DNA from: JAXDBV01 sp034678415
GTDB taxonomy: Bacteria > Bacteroidota > Bacteroidia > Bacteroidales > VadinHA17
Direction of reading: 5' to 3'
Assembly (NCBI GenBank): GCA_034678415.1
Contig: JAXDBV010000295.1
Span: forward strand, 1-8,003
DNA length: 8,003 nucleotides
The translations under genes and the position numbers were made by a program. The notes beneath the pieces are model-generated. The model was not told the DNA's origin. It worked only from the letters and a program-made list of their open reading frames with translations, and ran no database searches. This document shows, one piece after another, positions 1-7,238 of the stretch (the stretch's first letter is position 1; each line of letters begins with the position of its first letter).

Positions 1-269
1 TACATAGATAATTCTGTTTCAAACGCATGTATTAAATATTCATGCAAGCTGTGAAAACGACTGCCTGCCGGTATCCCTGGAAAACATCTTCTGTTCAGTG
101 AACATTGCCTGAGATGATCAATCAGGATCTTACAATCAGGAATAATTTCCAGTGAACGCTCCGCTACCTTCCGGATCGTTTCATAATACACTTCAGTATC
201 ATCATTCGGGCCAAAAAGAGAATAGGTTCTTCCCTGCACGGTTTTATATGATAATGACGATTTTTCCAT
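1..269 (-). CDS. Unrecognised protein, N-terminal part only
   Basis: A minus-strand reading frame begins at the ATG at 267-269 (protein start MEKSSLSYKTVQGRTYSLFG) and stays open for 89 codons to the left edge of the window. I do not recognise the family. The first 55 or so residues look like real protein: a run rich in acidic and hydrophobic residues (DDTEVYYETIRKVAERSLEI) suggests an amphipathic helix. The second half is rich in Cys, Arg and His and looks less natural. In another frame the same stretch reads SQAMFTEQKMFSRDTG and stops at 40-42, so a frameshift near position 100 is possible. There is no signal peptide or membrane segment. It points away from the GH43-like gene, with a 118-base gap between them. 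It could be a live gene continuing to the left or another remnant like those further right. Confidence 0.45.
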   Translation of the reverse strand, partial: MEKSSLSYKTVQGRTYSLFGPNDDTEVYYETIRKVAERSLEIIPDCKILIDHLRQCSLNRRCFPGIPAGSRFHSLHEYLIHAFETELSM

Positions 270-387
270 TCAGGCTTAATCCTTTCATACGATGGCCGAA
301 GATATCTATTAATTAATAATGGTACCATGCCTTTTCAAAGTCCTGTCAGAAAAAAATCGTATCTTTTCATGTATTATTTTCACGGTC
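270..387. other. Divergent intergenic region
   Basis: This gap separates the leftmost minus-strand frame from the GH43-like gene and should carry promoters for both. It includes an A+T-rich stretch at 304-319. TATCTTTT at 360-367 is close to the Bacteroidota -7 consensus TAnnTTTG, but I see no well-spaced -33 element, so I do not call a promoter. No obvious Shine-Dalgarno sequence precedes the ATG at 388. Confidence 0.35.
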
Positions 388-1326
388 ATGAAATTGAGTT
401 TGTTTCTTATTATTTACATCGTATTCATGAGCAGTTGTACCTTACAGGAACCGCCGCAATACATTTTTTCATACTTCAAGGGCAACGGTGAGGATGGTCT
501 GCACCTGGCTGCCAGCACCGACGGATTATCATGGACAGCGCTCAATAACGACAGTTCATTTCTTATACCTGCTGCAGGCAATGACAAGCTCATGCGTGAT
601 CCATGCATCATCCACGGACCGGACAAGAAATTTCATATGGTGTGGACCGTCAGCTGGGGTGAGAAAGGGATAGGATATGCAAGCTCCGTAGATCTGATGA
701 ACTGGTCGGAACAGCAATATATACCGGTGATGGAACACGAGGAGAATGCCCTGAACTGCTGGGCTCCGGAACTGTTCTATGATGATGACGGGAAATATTA
801 TATGATCTATTGGTCGACCACCATTCCCGGCAGGTTCCCGGAAACCGATTCAACAGGAGACGGGAACTACAACCACCGCCTGTATTATGTTACCACGACA
901 GATTTCGTAAATTACAGTGACACCCGCCTGTTATATGATCCCGCTTTTAACGTGATCGATGCCACCATCATAAAACACGATGATGAATATATCATGTTTC
1001 TGAAGAATGAGACAAAAAGACCACAGCCGGAAAAGAACATAAGGATTGCCAGGAGCAGGAAGCTGACAGAAGGGTGGGGGCCCGCCGGTGATCCTGTTAC
1101 TGTCAACTGGGTGGAAGGACCCACAGTCCTAAGGAAAGGAAATGACTGGATCGTGTACTTCGATATGTACCGGCAGCACAGGATGGGTGCAGTGATGTCA
1201 CACGACCTGGAACACTGGACCGACATAACCGGCCGGTTGTCTTTCCCTGACGGTACTAAACACGGAACGGTACTGGAGGTAGATACAAAAACCTTATCAC
1301 GCCTGAAACGGATGCACGAAAAATAG
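388..1326 (+). CDS. GH43-like glycosidase, probable lipoprotein
   Basis: This 312-residue protein looks like a five-bladed beta-propeller glycosidase related to family GH43, whose members usually remove arabinose, xylose or galactose units from plant or host glycans. The chosen start gives MKLSLFLIIYIVFMSSC, a short type II signal peptide with the lipid-attachment cysteine at residue 17; the in-frame ATG at 319 would put 23 unneeded residues before it. Propeller-type motifs appear in order: LHLAASTDGLSW (39-50), RDPCIIHG (70-77), WAPELFYDDDGKYYMIYW (125-142), IDATII (190-195) and VEGPTV (242-247). By analogy D191 would be the pKa-modulating acid and E243 the general acid; the base is not clear, with D71 or D36 as candidates. 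The length is normal for a single-domain enzyme and no lesion is visible. It converges on the minus-strand operon and is transcribed separately. The exact substrate cannot be read from the sequence. Confidence 0.85.
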   Translation: MKLSLFLIIYIVFMSSCTLQEPPQYIFSYFKGNGEDGLHLAASTDGLSWTALNNDSSFLIPAAGNDKLMRDPCIIHGPDKKFHMVWTVSWGEKGIGYASSVDLMNWSEQQYIPVMEHEENALNCWAPELFYDDDGKYYMIYWSTTIPGRFPETDSTGDGNYNHRLYYVTTTDFVNYSDTRLLYDPAFNVIDATIIKHDDEYIMFLKNETKRPQPEKNIRIARSRKLTEGWGPAGDPVTVNWVEGPTVLRKGNDWIVYFDMYRQHRMGAVMSHDLEHWTDITGRLSFPDGTKHGTVLEVDTKTLSRLKRMHEK

Positions 1327-1399
1327 TTGTACCAGATGATAATCAATATAAAAACCGGCATCTGACGCGGACAAATTAAATACCATAACCTTCACCCTT

Positions 1400-1427
1400 C
1401 CGGCAACGTAAGATTTTATAGTGCCGG
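1400..1427. terminator. Possible bidirectional terminator hairpin
   Basis: CCGGCA at 1400-1405 pairs perfectly with TGCCGG at 1422-1427 around a 16-base loop that is itself partly self-complementary (TAA...TTA). It sits in the gap between two convergent transcripts, where a shared terminator is expected. The following sequence on the plus strand is A+T-rich but has no clean T tract, and the stem is short, so the call is weak. Confidence 0.35.
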
Positions 1428-1444
1428 GCAATTAAATATTAAAC

Positions 1445-1537
1445 TTATCTCACCTCTGCTTTATCCTTCCAGTACCTTGCCTTACTTGTTCCTGATACCT
1501 CGGGACTGCCGTCGAAAGCCAAGCCGAGGAAGTTCGT
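1445..1537 (-). pseudogene. Orphan C-terminal tail, possibly LamG-like
   Basis: Directly after the stop that ends the uroporphyrinogen-decarboxylase fragment, another frame reads TNFLGLAFDGSPEVSGTSKA followed by RYWKDKAEVR and a TAA at 1445-1447. The pattern of a glycine- and serine-rich turn followed by an 'ARYWKD' strand resembles the last strands of concanavalin-A-like (LamG) domains, which Bacteroidota often attach to secreted glycan-binding proteins. I read this as the leftover end of a different gene, joined by deletion to the broken gene upstream. It has no plausible start of its own. The family call is a guess from a 30-residue fragment; it might instead be noise or a divergent end of the uroporphyrinogen-decarboxylase-like protein. 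Confidence 0.3.
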
Positions 1538-1538
1538 C

Positions 1539-2079
1539 CTAGTGGCAGTAGAGCGGTTTGAAATATTTCCTGAAGACGGCAGGGGGTACCATGAGGCCCT
1601 GCTGCATACCCCAGTCGTCCATGAGGGTGATGGCATCCACATTGGTGGCTGACCATGCTTCCACCTCATGGCAATAGTGTTCGTGTATGATGTGAAGAAG
1701 ATGAATGGCTTCCGGCGACTCCATGGTAAAATCGGTCAGTGCATTCTCCATTGAACGGATGAACTGGTACCTTATCGTTCCAGTTATTTACCAGCGGTTT
1801 TCCGGGGATACCTATCACCCCGTCGTGAATGTTATGGAATAGGTAGTTCCATTCGTCGGCAGAGGTGCCAATGTCATACCGTGAACCGGCAACGCCGGCA
1901 GGTTTAAGGTAGAGGGCAGGTGCGGTTACCAAGTCGCCGGGAAAACGCGTGATAATACTATTCACTTCCGAAGGGTATTTTCATTCTGCCCAGGGCCATA
2001 GCCATAGATGCCTGGGTATGTGTTTGGGGTGATCGAATGCGAGCGTTTGTCGCACAAGCTCACGGGAAGAACGTTTCAT
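1539..2079 (-). pseudogene. Uroporphyrinogen decarboxylase family protein, broken
   Basis: The gene starts with the ATG at 2077-2079, which overlaps the TAA stop of the oxidoreductase by one base (TAATG), so the two were probably translationally coupled. The start, MKRSSRELVRQTLAFDHPKH followed by IPRHLWLWPWAE, is typical of the URO-D/MtaA-like family. Codon 33 is then TGA (1981-1983), and the reading continues in frame through DEWNYLFHNIHDGVIGIPGK. Near 1770-1785 the frame changes to FIRSMENALTDFTMESPEAI and MDDWGMQQGLMV, whose DDWG block is characteristic of the family. Compared with usual members, about 30 residues between these blocks seem to be missing, so this is an out-of-frame deletion rather than a simple indel. 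The reading ends at KYFKPLYCH with TAG at 1539-1541, leaving out roughly the last 130-150 residues of a protein normally near 350. Members found outside haem operons act on methylated compounds or unknown substrates. This copy cannot be functional. Confidence 0.8.
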
Positions 2080-3302
2080 TATTTCTTTTTTTCCTTACCG
2101 CCGGGGAAAAATATATACTCTTTTAAAGAAATATTTTTTCCTGCCACGGTCCATCCGGGGACTAATTCATGGAGCAGGACATTCTTATGATAGCATTGTT
2201 GAAACATACCTCCCAGTCCGTTGATATACAGTTTCAGTTCATTTCGCCTGATGAGGCGTGAAGGAAAGGGAATACTGTCGCGAAGTGAGTCCTGAATGCC
2301 ATTCACACAGAGTGTTTGTGCGGCGGCTGCTTCAGGGCTGCATATCATCGGGCCGTTGGTATGCACCGCCTTGATGGCATGGAACAGTTTTTTGAACTGA
2401 TGGTCATGGTTGGGGGAACCATAATGCTTTTCCTTTCCTTTCTTTCTTACAGCGATAATATTCTTTGTTTTGTCACTGAATGTAATGTATGCATCTTCAC
2501 AATCAATCCGGAACATAGGATTAACCGGTTTCTCGGTGGCATGCGAGGCATAGAACAGCAGTTCCGTTCCCTCGGTGGTGCTTATCCGTGCATTGACAGT
2601 ATCGAAATTACCTATCGGATACACCTTGTATGCTTCAGCGATAACGGATGCAGGTGTTGCGCTGGTATCCATAGAAGGTCCCAGGAGGTAAAGCATGTTA
2701 TGCAGGTCGTGTGCCATGGCATTGTTGGCAGGGCTGTCGAGTATCCACTGTCCGCCTTCACTCCTTATCCGGCCGGCCCAGTTGTTACGGAGATAGTATC
2801 CCTGGTCACGGGGCCACAAGGCCAGTGATTTGAATCGCAACGGTTTTCCGAACCTGCCCTGCAGGATATCTTTCTTGAGGGAACGGATGGCCCTGGAGAA
2901 GGTCCATTGATATCCTATGCTAACCCAACCGTTCAGTCTTGCCCTCTCCCGGATCAGCTCATGGACTTCCTGTATTGTTACACCCAGCGGTTTGTCGCAG
3001 AGTACACGTGAATGGTTTCGGAGGGCAAGCAGGGTTTGCGGAACGTGGTGATGAATAGGGGAACTGATGACCGCCAGGTCGGCAGACTGTTCCCGGTAGA
3101 AATCTTCCAAGTGCTCGTAAATGGGAATTTTTCCCTGTTCCAGCTCGGGAAAGATGGGCAGCTGTCTGATCGAGGGATCTACCACCCCCGCCAGCCGGTA
3201 TTTGCCCGGTGCTACCTCATCAAACAAGGTTCTAAGGTACCAGTAGCCATAACCGCCGCATGCCACAGCCACGATGCTTACCGGTTTGTTTTTCTTTGTC
3301 AT
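2079..3302 (-). CDS. Gfo/Idh/MocA family oxidoreductase
   Basis: This intact 407-residue protein belongs to the NAD(P)-dependent oxidoreductases that act on sugars, inositols and their derivatives, or take part in redox-assisted glycoside cleavage. The N-terminal Rossmann fold begins with SIVAVACGGYGYWYL, a GxGxxG-like nucleotide-binding loop at about residues 15-20. DPSIR follows the second strand, SSPIHHHV lies at 80-87, and CDKP (102-105) replaces the usual EKP motif, whose lysine is conserved. HDLH at 198-201 matches the family's catalytic Asp/His region. I chose the ATG at 3302 because SIVAVACGG follows directly; the in-frame GTG at 3332 would add ten residues that overlap the end of the GH38 gene. 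The start lies 11 bases after the GH38 stop, and the stop overlaps the next start. It is the only full-length undamaged gene in the operon. Its substrate is unknown, probably a sugar released by the neighbouring glycosidases. Confidence 0.9.
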   Translation of the reverse strand: MTKKNKPVSIVAVACGGYGYWYLRTLFDEVAPGKYRLAGVVDPSIRQLPIFPELEQGKIPIYEHLEDFYREQSADLAVISSPIHHHVPQTLLALRNHSRVLCDKPLGVTIQEVHELIRERARLNGWVSIGYQWTFSRAIRSLKKDILQGRFGKPLRFKSLALWPRDQGYYLRNNWAGRIRSEGGQWILDSPANNAMAHDLHNMLYLLGPSMDTSATPASVIAEAYKVYPIGNFDTVNARISTTEGTELLFYASHATEKPVNPMFRIDCEDAYITFSDKTKNIIAVRKKGKEKHYGSPNHDHQFKKLFHAIKAVHTNGPMICSPEAAAAQTLCVNGIQDSLRDSIPFPSRLIRRNELKLYINGLGGMFQQCYHKNVLLHELVPGWTVAGKNISLKEYIFFPGGKEKKK

Positions 3303-3313
3303 TGGAGTTAGGT

Positions 3314-5401
3314 TTATACAGGATCGCCGCACAGATCCGTTTCTGTAAAGGTACGTATTTCAGGATCAAGCACGAGTGTTTTTATCTCAAAAGGCTGAAA
3401 GCTGATTTCTTTCCTGAGATCATGTACAGGCAGGTTGAGGATTGTCATTCTCTTCTTTCCCGTCGGTTCAAACAGCCGAATGACCATATGCTCATCTTTA
3501 AGGTAGAATGCTGTTATTACAATGACCGCATCAGACAGGGCGATGGCCGGGAGAAATTTCTTTCCGCTTCTGGCTGGCCAGGCACAGATGAGCACGGGCG
3601 GTTCATTCCTGATCTGAGCTTCTCTGCCAATTTGACTGATATGATCCTCGTAAAATCCAGCCGTGAAGTGGAATCGGAATGAGCGGGGGCCTTGATCCTT
3701 TCGTGGTTCAAAACGGTCGGCCGGGGTGATGGGCGTTGTCTCATCCACCGGGAGCGCTGCATAGGCGAGTGAACGCAGCAACGAAAGGTGTGTCACACCA
3801 TCGCCGTGATCAAAACCATAGGTTCCTTCATTGATGATGCCGAGGGCTCAGGTCTCTTTCGCATCGATCATCATGATCCATTTCTGGGCTACCAGTTCCC
3901 CGTGGCTCCTGCCAAACCATTCCGCGCCGTACATCACTTCACCCAGGCAATGGCCATTCTAAACGGAGTCGTTACCTGCATCTTCAGCATACGGTCTTGT
4001 TCATCCCAGTATACCTTCAGCGTGATACTGAAACCATTGCCTTTGACTGGAATATAATAGCGCATTACCATCTGTAAATGATGGTATTTCACCAAGGCCT
4101 CGACAACGGTCCGCATGGGGTCACATTCAATGATCCTCACGGAGTTGAGAACGCCTCTTAATCCAGAAAAACCGGCCACTTCAGATGGTGTCATCAGGGT
4201 AAATTCCCCGGTGCAATCAAGGAACGAATTTTTCCTATACCCCATGGGTCAGCAGTGTCCTTCATCACAAGTATCCTGAATGACTGCTTTTCCAGGTAAG
4301 GTACCCCTGAAACAACAAAACTTTCCACAAGTCCTGTGTTCGGGTCAACAGACAAAACAGCATTGTCGTGGATAAACCTCATGCCGGTTTCAGGTGTGAG
4401 ATTTATTCCGGGTTTTTCTTCTTCCTTCAAGTAACATGAAAAACGGTTCACCGCGGAGGCTTTCAAAAGCGGGTGGAAAACGATCCTTTTCCTGTGGTAG
4501 TTTGGTATGTTGGCATATTCCTTTTCGAACTGGCAGCAGAGGATGTTTCCCGATGAGTCGTAAAGGAATGCCTAGAGGCGTGTACGGGGATCCGGATGAG
4601 CTTCCGGTAACTGGATTTCATGGGTTACTTCCTGGCTGATATCAAACGGGTGAGGGTTGAGGATGAAAACTGGGAACCCACCAGTGCTTACTGGCTCGAT
4701 ATCTGTCTGTATTTCAGAAGTTATGATGGTGAGAAGAACCTCTGTGCGAAGGTGGTTGAGTATTTTTAAAGCATGGTATATTCGCATGGTCAGTTTCTTC
4801 TCAACCGGGTTCGATAGACGTGCCTGTGATGGCATCGTGGAACTGGACGAAAAGGAGGTTGTCAAGGGCCTCATTTAATTCCTTTGAAGGGTAAGGAAAC
4901 AGTTTCTGGATGGCGGCTGCCGTAACCATTTTTTCGGACAGGAAATAGTTGTTTTCAAGCTGCCTGTCGAGTTGTTTTATTCCTGACATGGAAGTATTGC
5001 ATCCGGCAGCCCATGGATTCAGATCCTGGTCCCATGAGGGAAGTTTTTCTTTTTCAATTGACGAAAAATATCACTGGTGTTCCGTGTTTCATTATCCATG
5101 TCTTATCTTTCTTCCTGAGCTGATCAATATCGTTGAGATCCTTAAAGGACGGTCCGCCGCCGTGGTTGCCAATGCCCCACAGCACCAGTCCGGTGTCAGC
5201 GGAAGGATGTTCGTTGATCCACGCATTTATTTTCACTGCTGCCTTCCCCGTTTCTGAATTGTAGTGTTCGTCTGCCCGGTGGGCAATGATGGAGGAACCG
5301 TCATACCCTGTCCAGGTAAAATCGGAGGATGGAAGGTTCAGGAACTGTTGTGGCGGTCTGCAAAACAGGTAATATTTGTACCCTGATTTCTTCATGATCT
5401 G
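3314..5401 (-). pseudogene. GH38 alpha-mannosidase, N-truncated and frameshifted
   Basis: About 695 codons of a GH38 alpha-mannosidase can be followed through three frames. The readable part opens abruptly at QIMKKSGYKYYLFCRP, then LVLWGIGNHGGGPS, LLFVQFHDAITGTSIEP, GGFPVFILNPHPFD, AEWFGRSHGELVAQKW and LLRSLAYAALPVDE, ending at DLCGDPV. FHDAITGT (about 4820-4842) holds the histidine that in this family helps bind the catalytic zinc. The N-terminal segment with the HxD zinc ligands and the nucleophile aspartate lies before the opening and is absent. Lesions in reading order: +1 in a T5 run (plus-strand A run 5064-5068), +1 C (4807-4809), TAG stop (4572-4574), -1 in a homopolymer (4229-4233), -1 near 3960, and TGA stop (3848-3850). 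The intact ancestor would have removed alpha-linked mannose, for example from N-glycans. Without its nucleophile region it cannot work. Confidence 0.9.
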
Positions 5402-6195
5402 AACCAGTCCTCTGCATCAATCCATCCCCCGTGATCTTCTATCGACAGGTGAATGTGCTGTCCGGTTGAAATGAGCAGCCTGATAATACCTTCGAGATCA
5501 ATAATACCCGTGCCAATGGCGGCAGGGAAGGTGATGAGTCCGCTGTCAGAGGTGAGTATGCCTCCATCCTTAATATGTGTGCTGACCACCCAGGGAAGGA
5601 TCCGTTCCGTAGCATAGAGCGGATTTTCCAGCATGGTCATAAGGTTCATGGTATCAAGGCAGATGCCAAGGTATTCACGGGGGTAAGCCCCGCACATCTC
5701 AAATACCTTCAACAGCTCGAAGGTGGTAAATTCAAGATGGGTCTCGATGGCAAGGACAACCCCATGATCCGTCAGCATCTGCTTCTGTGATACAAGGAAT
5801 AATGCCATCTCATGCATGAAATGCTCGGTTGGAGGGCTTGAGGGATCCCACCTCATCAATCCCCCGAAACAGGAACGAATTATCGTTGTGCCCAGGCGTT
5901 TTGCCAGCCTGACAGCAGCAAGGTTGTTTTTTGCGATATCCTTTCTCTGCCAGGTGGTCATATCCACCGGTATGTGCTGACCGCCACCCCACTCCAGGTA
6001 CATATTATTTTCAGCGATGAAGGATCTTATTGCACTGATGCCAACGTCATCCAATGCTTCCAGCGTTTCCTGCTGCAAGCCTGAAAAGGCGACTCCTTCA
6101 GCGCCATGAGACTTTGCACGGCGAAGGATATCCAGGGGATCCATCCCGGTGGGATACATACAGTAATTATCAATGCCCATTCTCAAGGGGAGCAT
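5392..6195 (-). CDS. Sugar isomerase/epimerase-like TIM barrel, C-truncated
   Basis: This 267-residue reading frame belongs to the xylose-isomerase-like TIM-barrel superfamily (AP endonuclease family 2), whose members interconvert sugars or keto-sugar acids using a divalent metal. The expected metal ligands are visible in order: E151 in LAIETHLEF, D181 in LGICLDTMNL, H207 in STHIKDGG and E253 in LSIEDHGG. The start at 6195 is supported by AGGAGG six bases upstream; there is no signal peptide, so it is cytoplasmic. After SIEDHGG the protein ends within 12 residues at DWFRS, whereas related proteins run on for several dozen residues. The stop overlaps the point where GH38 sequence begins, so the ending appears to come from a deletion that removed both the tail of this gene and the head of GH38. 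All four ligands remain, so some fold and activity cannot be excluded, but the last helix of the barrel is probably missing. Confidence 0.75.
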   Translation of the reverse strand: MLPLRMGIDNYCMYPTGMDPLDILRRAKSHGAEGVAFSGLQQETLEALDDVGISAIRSFIAENNMYLEWGGGQHIPVDMTTWQRKDIAKNNLAAVRLAKRLGTTIIRSCFGGLMRWDPSSPPTEHFMHEMALFLVSQKQMLTDHGVVLAIETHLEFTTFELLKVFEMCGAYPREYLGICLDTMNLMTMLENPLYATERILPWVVSTHIKDGGILTSDSGLITFPAAIGTGIIDLEGIIRLLISTGQHIHLSIEDHGGWIDAEDWFRS

Positions 6196-6201
6196 CGTTA
6201 T

Positions 6202-6207
6202 CCTCCT
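6202..6207 (-). promoter_or_regulatory. Strong Shine-Dalgarno site of isomerase-like gene
   Basis: AGGAGG lies six bases before the ATG at 6195, just after the TAG that ends the preceding glycosidase-like gene. It decides the start in favour of 6195 over the in-frame ATG at 6180, which would be 21 bases away. It is notable because other starts in this window lack such a site. Confidence 0.7.
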
Positions 6208-6208
6208 G

Positions 6209-7099
6209 CTATTTTAATAATTGCCCTGCTTTCCTGAACATATATTCCATATCAATGCGAGGTTCATCATCCATGTGCTCACGCATAAGCATTATTCTCT
6301 TACTGAGTAATTTTCCTGGGTTCATTCCGTACACCAGCGGTGTCTCTCCTTATCGGCGCAAGTCATGAATTCAATACCGGAATCAAGGATCTTTATCAGC
6401 ACTTCCGAATTTTCAATTTCTTTCTCCGTCATTTCACGGATACTGCTTCTGTGCCTCTCCTTTTCCTTCTTATTCCTTGCATTCATATATCCATTGATAC
6501 CTGATATCCAGGCGGCAACATTTCTCTGTGTCATGAACCAGCATCGCAATGCAATGATTCGTATCAGCTGGTCGGTGAAGCCAGGCCGTTTATCTCGATA
6601 TGCGTGAATCCCAGTCGGGCCATCTCTTTCACATAGCTGTCACGGTTGAGCCATTGCTGTATCCTGCCCTCCTGGGTGAGAAAATAATCGTATGAAGCCC
6701 GCAGCCAGCGAAAGGATGGGCTAAACACTCTTCCGTGCTTCACCGTATCAAGGGAGTCGCTCGAAAGATGTTCAAGAATGAATGTGATGAAAGCATAGAG
6801 GTAACAAACCTCATCGGAATGAATGATACCTGATGCTTTTTCCGTAAGCTGGAAGAACAACTTACTTGCTTTCTCCTTTGATAAATATGAGGGACGTAAA
6901 CCGGTTCCAGCAGACAATACCACTACACCCATCTCGTGTTCGAAGGAGGTGGTCGGTACTGTTTCAACCGATATATCCGGGTAATAATCTATAATCTCGC
7001 GGATACAGGTGAAGAAAGCCGGATGTGCCCCTCGACAATCCTGACCGTCTTGATCCGTGCAAAAGCCTCGCTGATCGTTATATTATGGTGTATCGTTAT
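6209..7099 (-). pseudogene. Large glycosidase-like protein, internally deleted
   Basis: Two ends of one gene are readable. The N-terminal part runs from ITIHHNITISEAFARIKTVR through CIREIIDYYPDISVETVPTT, MGVVVLSAGTGLRPSYL and FRWLRASYDYFLTQEGRIQQ to MARLGFTHIEINGLASP. This resembles the N-terminal and early barrel regions of large uncharacterised glycosidase-like (GH20-like) proteins. At about 6572 the sequence jumps, out of frame, to TDQLIRIIALRCWFMTQRNV, then LIKILDSGIEFMTCADKE, and after a further shift PLVYGMNPGKLL to the TAG at 6209-6211. This resembles the C-terminus of the same family, so several hundred central residues, including any active site, seem deleted. Other lesions: the likely start is now ATA (7097-7099); one G is missing near 7018-7022; and a GA dinucleotide is duplicated at about 6342-6347. 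The family assignment rests on memory of similar proteins and is less certain than the fact that the gene is broken. Confidence 0.7.
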
Positions 7100-7236
7100 T
7101 GCTGTATCTCTCGCAGGGCAGCCAGTATTTTGCCGATATCATTTTCGTTGTTATTAAAATGGAATGATGCCCTGATAGCGTCCAGGCTTCCTTCTGTCAC
7201 TATCCTCACCCTGATCCCTCGTTTCATAGAACGGTT
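7096..7236 (-). pseudogene. Class V aminotransferase-like protein, C-terminal stub
   Basis: Between two larger genes a 43-codon frame from the ATG at 7227 reads MKRGIRVRIVTEGSLDAIRA then SFHFNNNENDIGKILAALRE and stops at 7096-7098. This matches the last segment of PLP-dependent class V aminotransferases (cysteine-desulfurase/selenocysteine-lyase-like), where a 'GIRVR...' strand, an 'AIR(V/A)SFH' strand and a final 'ALRE' helix follow each other. The PLP-binding lysine and the rest of the large domain are absent, so nearly the whole gene seems deleted, with the junction close to the stop of the upstream glycosidase. The ATG at 7227 is probably an accident of the junction. The frame remains open and undamaged for its short length. 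It could still be translated as a small peptide, but I see no reason to think that is useful. Confidence 0.65.
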
Positions 7237-7238
7237 AA

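Noticed and set aside
912..1361. Minus-strand open frame of 149 codons opposite the GH43-like gene
   Set aside because: It is the antisense shadow of a clear glycosidase and has no family-like motif.
1981..1983. In-frame TGA read as selenocysteine or as a recoded codon, together with the TGA at 3848-3850
   Set aside because: Both genes also carry frameshifts or deletions, a TAG occurs in frame at 4572-4574, neither site is a known selenocysteine position, and intact genes nearby use TAA and TAG normally.
2316..2828. Plus-strand open frame of 170 codons opposite the oxidoreductase
   Set aside because: It is antisense to a well-supported gene and its composition is Cys- and His-rich without any recognisable motif.
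3260..3682. Plus-strand open frame of 140 codons over the GH38 end and oxidoreductase start
   Set aside because: It is antisense to two recognisable genes and shows no independent protein signal.
5064..5068. Programmed ribosomal frameshift at the homopolymer in GH38
   Set aside because: The same gene has several other shifts of both signs, two stops and no N-terminus; no stimulatory structure was evident.
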